A stretch of DNA of 64,000 nucleotides from Dryococelus australis (Eukaryota; Arthropoda; Insecta; Phasmatodea; Phasmatidae): contig CM057005.1 in assembly GCA_029891345.1 (NCBI GenBank), positions 60,777,760-60,841,759 of the forward strand, in the 5' to 3' direction. Numbering within the stretch: position 1 is the first letter of the stretch; each line of letters starts with the position of its first letter. The position numbers and the translations under genes are program-made. The notes under the pieces are model-generated. The model had not been told where the DNA came from and did not search any database. It saw nothing but the letters and a program-made list of their open reading frames with translations. This document shows positions 58,370 through 64,000 of the stretch, in pieces.

Positions 58370-59000
58370 AGTTGTTTGTGTCGCTACTGCAAGAAGACCT
58401 TTTTATAAAGCTGCAATGCCCATCGACATGAAAGTGGTTGCCCTAACGATATTAAGTTACCTTATGTGTATTATAAAAAGTTTCTATCACATTTTCGACG
58501 ATCTGATAGTGCAAAACGACATATTGCAACATTCAAAGAACTTCTTCCTGTATGTATCAGTAGGTTGTTGCTGAGATCAAAGTATGTCATATTTGGGGGG
58601 GGGGGGAGTACCTGCTAACAAACCATCAACTAAAAGCCACCATGCCCAGATAAGCTCCATGCAACTATTGTAACATGCCATTTGCATGTGCCTACACTGT
58701 GAAGAGACATATGAAGCATACATGAAAGCTGAATCAATATTGCATAGGATATCGATGTAATAGTTTCATGGTTTCTTCACTTGCACAGATAGTTTAAAAA
58801 TACATGTAAAAAAAGTACTAAGACCTTGTACCACACACCTGTGATGATCAGGTGCCTGCCATATCGGATAGTTGTACATCAACTTCCGACCTGCACAATC
58901 CTTTGGGGAAGTAACAGTGTCGCTATTGTGACAAAATCTTTAGTAGAAATAGCAATGTGAGCAATGGCATGAGTGATCTAACTGCATACCAGAACCAACT
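58370..59000 (+). pseudogene. C2H2/C2HC zinc-finger modules, decayed
   Basis: Read on + with frame changes, fingers are visible: CRYCKKTF near 58381, a segment ending HFRRSDSAKRHIAT near 58495-58530, CNYCNMPFACAYTVKRHMKH near 58660-58725 and CRYCDKIFSRNSNVSN near 58920-58965. The Cys pairs and the following His identify fingers, but most modules lack a complete set. There is no continuous open frame. Confidence 0.55.
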
Positions 59001-59037
59001 ATACTACCTAGTTGAATTGGTTTTTAAATCCCACTGA

Positions 59038-59173
<136 letters not shown>

Positions 59174-59303
59174 CAGAATCGTCAGTGTGTTATTCGAAGA
59201 GTGAACATCGAATTTGTGCCAGTTCTGCAAGAAATCATTTTCCAACAGCTGTCATGCTCATTGACATGAGCCTGGTAGTACTAACTACACGAAGCAGTCT
59301 ACA

Positions 59304-59762
59304 TTGACATGTGAACAGTGCAAATCTTATTTTGGTCGACATGACAGCTTAAAAAGACATTTTGCATCTTGTGATGGACTCTCTCCCATACCATCTCAGA
59401 TGTCTGCATGGGATACTGGCACACTCCCACCATCGATAACATCAGACCCGAACATTGTAAACAATTCTCCACAGACATGGTCTGCACCTACTCGATTGAA
59501 TACTAGTGCACTGTCACAGTGGGCAACACCGATCTTGGACATGTACAATTCTCCGAAGAAATCGAGATATTTATGTTGCAACTGCAGCAAGACCTTAAGT
59601 ACGCGTTACAGAGGCAGTCAACATGAGAAATCTGGAGCATGTTCGAAGAAGACGAGCTGGGGCATTGACACTACTCAATGTCATAGGTGTGGTCTCGAGT
59701 TCACATATTATCAAGCAACAGGAAGCATTCTAGCCAAAAGGCGACCCAAAATATATTTATAA
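59304..59762 (+). CDS. Zinc-finger open frame, 152 codons, possible exon (no ATG)
   Basis: The frame enters from upstream (QSTLTCEQC) without an ATG. It contains TCEQCKSYFGRHDSLKRHFA followed by SC (C-x2-C-x12-H-x4-C type), a Ser/Thr/Pro-rich linker of about 60 residues, YLCCNCSKTLSTRYRGSQHE with a C five residues on, and a third, incomplete finger beginning TQCHRCGLEF. Cys-x2-Cys fingers closing with His and Cys are less common than classical C2H2. DNA binding is the natural guess; no effector domain is seen. Not assigned to a family. Confidence 0.5.
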   Translation: MTCEQCKSYFGRHDSLKRHFASCDGLSPIPSQMSAWDTGTLPPSITSDPNIVNNSPQTWSAPTRLNTSALSQWATPILDMYNSPKKSRYLCCNCSKTLSTRYRGSQHEKSGACSKKTSWGIDTTQCHRCGLEFTYYQATGSILAKRRPKIYL

Positions 59763-60450
59763 CTGGAAAAACTATATGGAGAGGCAAGGAACAATGATAT
59801 CAAAAATTGTACATATGAAAAACCTACACCAACACATGCTGCAAGCGTACCAAATGAGAATGTGTTCATACTGAAATAATGTGCTTTCTGTGGTCTAATG
59901 AAGTCGTATGTTGCAACAGGTATGGCGAAAGATACTTGTACATACCTTAAGCATATGAAGCAGAATATTATAGTTCAAATTATAGGTGCGATGTAAAAAG
60001 AAGATCCATTAAAATATAATATATGGATAGAATGTCAATATACCAAACTAGAACCACACGACGATGAATGTAGTGCGAGGGCCTTCAAGACCTCGAATGT
60101 TCCTTTGCATCAAACACACGACATCGAAGAAATTGTTGAAACTAGTATACAGAAGATTTGCATAGAGGAAGAAGAGTACGTGGGAAAGGGTTCCAGTTGG
60201 AAATTACAAAGGTTAGATCGGCTACAGTTGAGAACGAATTCATACACACAATTTCGTAAGTAGGTGCATAATCTACTACAACAACATCTTCGACCAGCAG
60301 AGTGAGATTACTTCTACTGAAGAACATCACACATAGTGTGTGTGTGTGACGTCACTACTTCTACTACATGAGGGTCAGCCCAGAGGGGTCAGCTGGGAAG
60401 GGTCAGCCAGGAGGGTAAATAGCTTTTTAGTATAGGGATAATACCCAATG
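59763..60450. other. Decayed spacer within the zinc-finger region
   Basis: Possible Cys/His pairs (CAFCGLMKSY near 59880) suggest further lost fingers, but no frame holds. A GTCAGCC..GAGGGTCAGC triplication lies at about 60370-60415. Confidence 0.4.
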
Positions 60451-60960
60451 ACATTAAAGTTACCATTGCTTGTCCAGCCCAATGGAAATACTTTTAGTAC
60501 AAGTCGTGATAAACACCGGCATAAAAGTTACCATTGCATGTTCTACCTCGTTCCCTGTGATAACAAGTCATGCAAAGACTAGGTTTGCCATTCATTGTAA
60601 GCAAGTGCAGCAAGACATTCGCTAACTGCACCAGTGCCAAACATCATGAAGCTGCAAGCATTAAGGTATCAATGTGTGGATATACCTTTTAAGTATAGGG
60701 GTAATGCCCGATGATATTAAATTTACCATTGCTTGTTCAGCCCAATGGTATTCTACTGTGATAACTATGATGCAGGTAGTGATAATCTGTATAGTCATAA
60801 CAAGAAGTGCAAAGGAAATGTTAGTCATTCATCAAGAAGTGACTGCAAGTATTTCGGCAAGACATCCGCTAACCGCACCAGTGCTAAGCAAATATCTCAT
60901 TTGCTGTCAATTACAAGACAGATGTTAATTGCAATGATGTGTATGGGAATAAGTGTATCT
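60450..60960 (+). pseudogene. Two decayed copies of the zinc-finger module
   Basis: Copy one (about 60488-60650) has TFSTSRDKHRHKSYHC-like and CSKTFANCTSAKHHEAAS-like pieces. Copy two (about 60672-60950) has YCDNYDAGSDNLYSHNKKCK and DCKYFGKTSANRTSAKQ. Both align with the open module at 61442-61831, which shows tandem amplification. Confidence 0.6.
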
Positions 60961-61229
60961 TGATTGCTCACAACAGTCGAATGTAGACTAAATTTAACAA
61001 GGACATAAAGAAGTTGAGAGGACAACTTCGTAGGTTAAACTGCGAACGAAAGGTAACATATTACAGTCCAGTAACCATGCCGATGTATGCATCACACAGC
61101 CAGCAGCCGAGACAACCCAAGACAAGCAATGCAAACTAGCATACAGTGTGAATGCTATATAGACATACATAATGTAAAACAGACAGTTCATCGGCAAGTG
61201 TGGTGGAAAGTGGATCATTACATCTACAC

Positions 61230-61831
61230 AATTGTATATTCTGCTACATCATGAAGATGGAAACAATGGTTGAAGACTTGTCACCTGAAACACAGCCAAC
61301 AGCAAGTGACCCTGAAGAGTCACTGGAAGCATTACAGTATCCATGTTACCACTGCGATCGGGTTCTCTGCTACCACATGGAATCATTGGTTGAAGACTTA
61401 CCATCTGTAACACCAGCGACAGCAAGGGGCCCCAACAGTCATTGCTAGTGTTAAGGTATCAATGTTACTACTGTGGAAATACCTTTAGTGCAAGTCGTAC
61501 TGCACGTAGACATGAAAGAAGTCATTGCATGTTCAGTCCAGCTTACAAGACATTCCATTGTGATAACTGTGATGTAGTGTTTACCCGCAGCGATAGTCAG
61601 TATACACATAACAAGAAGTGTAAAGGAAATGTTCGTCGTTCATCGGGAAGTGAGTGCAAGTATTGCGGCAAGACATTCGCTAAGCGCACCAGTACTATAT
61701 TCCATGAAGAGAGTAACTGCTCATATGCCACCGTCTATAAGACCTACCCATGTGTTAACTGCTGTGCGGTATATTCGAATAAGGGTGGTTGGAATGCGCA
61801 CAGCAGGAATTGCTCGAATAAAGACATGTAA
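61230..61831 (+). CDS. Zinc-finger module with four C2HC-type fingers, best-preserved copy
   Basis: The open part from about 61442 reads through 129 codons without an ATG (it enters as QQSLLVLRYQC). Fingers: YQCYYCGNTFSASRTARRHE with SHC; FHCDNCDVVFTRSDSQYTHN with KKC; CKYCGKTFAKRTSTIFHEES with NC; YPCVNCCAVYSNKGGWNAHS with RNC. All share C-x2-C-x12-H-x3/4-C, and basic residues lie between them (KGNVRRSSGSE). Upstream, 61230-61440 is a linker (VEDLSPETQPTASDPEESLE) that recurs at about 62010. It is likely one exon or one repeat unit of a larger protein. Function unknown; sequence-specific DNA binding is inferred only from the fold. Confidence 0.6.
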
Positions 61832-61959
61832 GATGGTCGAATGTAAAAGCAGCTGAGAGGTCGCAGGCGAAGGACTGGATATTGTAATATCTACTGAGAC
61901 AGCTCGAGATGGGCAACACATGCAGTGTATACAAGGGAGCATGATGTCATTTCGCCTGG

Positions 61960-62480
61960 TGGAAAGCAGACCGTTACTACTACTACATGCTTCTAGTACT
62001 CTGCCACATCATGAAGACAGAATTTATGACTTGTCACCTGTTACACAGCCAACAGCAAGGGACCCTGAAGCATTACGGTATACACTACGATTGCATACTT
62101 TGCTACCATATGAACATGGTTGAAGACTTACCATCTGTAACACCATCAGAAGAGTCACTACTTTATCAATGTTACCTATTGCTGTGGAAATACATTTACT
62201 AAAAGTTGTCATACACAACGACATGAAAGTAGTGTTCAGCCCAGCATACAAGACATTCCACTCTGTGATGTAGTGCTTACCTGCTTCCTTGTTCAGCCCA
62301 GGTGTTCCACTGCGATGCTGCTGCAGCAATAGACATAACAAGAAAGGAAATGTTCTTCGGGAAGCAAGTGCAAGACGTTTGGTAAGCGCACCAGTGCCAG
62401 GCTTCACAATCCATTTGTCACCGTCTACCCACGTGTCAACTGCTGTGTAGGAATAAGAGTGCCTGGCAGCAGGAATTGTT
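61960..62480 (+). pseudogene. Further copy of the linker plus zinc-finger module, decayed
   Basis: Repeats the 61230-61831 unit: the DLSPVTQPTARDPEALRY linker, a second EDLPSVTP piece, then finger fragments (GNTFTKSCHTQRHE-like, TFGKRTSAR-like, YPRVNCCVG-like) out of frame with one another. Confidence 0.6.
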
Positions 62481-62499
62481 ATGTCTGTTTTTTGCTCGA

Positions 62500-62832
62500 A
62501 TGAAATGAGCATGTATTGCATATTAGTATGCAGTCTTGTGTCTGTAAATAAAGGTAAAGTGTATAAATGATGTCTATTTTATTCATCTAACAAAACCCCC
62601 ACTAATATTACGTCCACCTCCATCAATAGAAAAAAAAATTACCAGATTTTGTCTGAAAGAGAATAGTCTCGAACTCAGCTCCCTACGAACGACTGTTTGA
62701 AACAGATGTTCTCGCCATCTTTGTTTCTCCACTTGATTGCTAGAGTGGGCAGGCTCAGTACACCGAGACAGGCAGGGCTCTTGGTGTGTGGTGAAGGGGC
62801 AGGGGGGGCAGAGACGACTCTTTTGGGCTCCG
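62500..62832. other. Spacer after the zinc-finger region
   Basis: GTAAATAAAGG at about 62546 could serve as a polyadenylation-signal region (AATAAA) for a + strand gene. No coding signs follow. Confidence 0.35.
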
Positions 62833-63030
62833 ATAGGTCTCAACAGGTGCTTAACAGGGGCCCAACAGGGGCTCATCAGGGGCTCGACAAGGGCTCAATG
62901 GGGCTCGACAGGGGCTCAGCAGGAGCTGAACAGGGGCTTATAGGGGCTCAACAGGGACTCAACAGGGGCTCAGAGTGTCTCCATAGGGGCACGGCAGGGG
63001 CTCAACAGGGGCTCAGCAGGGGCTTGACAG
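62833..63030 (+). repeat. 11-bp minisatellite, about 17 units
   Basis: Degenerate CAACAGGGGCT repeated with CGACAGGGGCT and CAGCAGGGGCT variants. An open frame across it (GLNRGS-type repeats) is a by-product of the repeat. Confidence 0.9.
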
Positions 63031-63046
63031 GCTCTATTGTACTGGG

Positions 63047-63999
63047 CACCATCTCGCCAGTCATCGGATTGACAGAGCAGGCCACTGTGACTGATATGGC
63101 TCCCCACCATCTTGCCGACCGGATTGAAAGAGCAGGTCACTACTGTCAGCCAGTGCCAAAATGGCCGGCACCGTGTGCCCGCCGCTGCCAGCCAGTGACA
63201 AGATGTCCGACAGAGCAGGTCTGGCCAATGCGCAAATTCTAGAAGGACGCCACCAGGCAGTGAGCCATCCGCCAGACAGTGCGACTTCCAAGATGACCGC
63301 CGGCTTACTGGTCAGCAACATGACCGCGGGTAGTGACATCCCTCATGGGTCAAACACTACAATGTGGGACACACACAACCGCTATCTTGCCAGCCAGCAT
63401 CACCACATAGGTTCACACACCGACATAAGGACACCAAGCTGACATAGGGACACAAGATTGGTGGCATTATCATAGGGACACTACCAGTGGGTTGTGCCTC
63501 TATAAGGATACAGCAGCTATATTACCAGCCAGCGTCACGACAGGGACGCATCCGCCATAATGTCAGCCAGCAACACCATAAGGTGGCGCCGACATAGGGA
63601 CACACGAGCTGACATAAGGAGACATCCTAACATAGGGACACAAGCTGGGTGGCGCCGACATAGTGACTGCCATCTTGCTAGCCAGTGCATGGAAGGGCTA
63701 CGTCTTAGGGAGACAGCTGCCATCTTGCCAGTCAGCGGAAAGCTTCCAGACCTGGCATCTGCTGCCTGCCGACCAGTGCCGGCAGCCTTCTGAGGGTACC
63801 CCTGCACTGGGATGATAGAGCAGGAGATTCTGGTCCGAGATGGCCGCCGGGAGCGGTTGCACAGTAATTGCACACTTCATTGTGCAAACTGTCAGCCATC
63901 TTGCTAGCCAGCGTCATCGCCATCTTGCTAGCCAGTAATAGCATTGACAGAGCAGGAAGTTCTGCTCAATAATGGCCGCACATCCCACATCCCACATGA
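63047..63999 (-). repeat. Right long inverted-repeat arm with CAAGATGGCG motifs
   Basis: Reverse complement of 55009-55950 with substitutions and indels. GCCATCTTG-type words lie at about 63107, 63668, 63719, 63895 and 63919, with altered forms at 63165, 63200 and 63290. The outermost paired bases are at the last positions of the window, so the arm is probably cut by the window edge. Confidence 0.8.
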
Positions 64000-64000
64000 G

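Noticed and set aside
62697-63242. 181-codon frame with GLNRGS repeats
   Set aside because: Explained by the 11-bp minisatellite, whose length is not a multiple of three, so all frames stay open for stretches; it then runs into arm sequence.

Overview
The window is a repeat-dense stretch of an AT-rich animal nuclear genome, almost certainly an insect. The one convincing host gene is an octopamine beta-type GPCR (a biogenic-amine receptor class of protostomes). The repeats fit a large insect genome: mariner, Tc1, IS630-like and PIF/Harbinger DNA transposons, tRNA-derived SINEs, many short inverted-repeat elements and a copia fossil. I cannot name the species. No rRNA, CRISPR or bacterial-type operon is present.

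Layout. 0-8 kb: SINEs, a dead mariner (1.38-2.47 kb), an 891-bp element whose ends and interior repeat TATGGCCCA (5.22-6.11 kb) and a 0.8-kb foldback (7.2-8.0 kb). 8-17 kb: mostly unrecognised AT-rich DNA with an AT microsatellite, a TA-flanked inverted-repeat element, SINEs and the first members of a GGCTGTTCAC-ended MITE family. 17.2-20.05 kb: a nearly full-length PIF/Harbinger element with convergent accessory (Myb/SANT-like) and transposase genes. 20.3-20.7 kb: a tandem array of tRNA A-box-like units. 21-27 kb: old interspersed repeats and a dead IS630/Tc1-mariner copy. 32.0-33.7 kb: a GC-rich island holding one coding exon of the octopamine receptor (TM1-TM5), ending at a consensus splice donor. 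TM6-TM7 are not seen, so the rest of the window is probably the following intron plus whatever lies in it.

34.4-47 kb is packed with the MITE family, including one copy split by a SINE and one fused inverted dimer. 47.1-47.9 kb is a Tc1 transposase gene missing its N-terminal end. 52.3-54.15 kb is a broken copia fossil followed by a 79-bp tandem repeat. 55.0-64.0 kb is the most unusual part: about 0.95-kb inverted repeats, rich in CAAGATGGCG/CCATCTTG motifs, enclose satellite-like tandem repeats and about 4 kb of repeated C2HC/C2H2 zinc-finger coding modules. I could not place it in a family. The right arm runs to the window edge, so the element may continue.

Only the receptor exon is likely to serve the host directly. 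Everything else that can be recognised is mobile DNA or its debris, mostly broken. All similarity statements come from reading and remembered family features; no database search was run.
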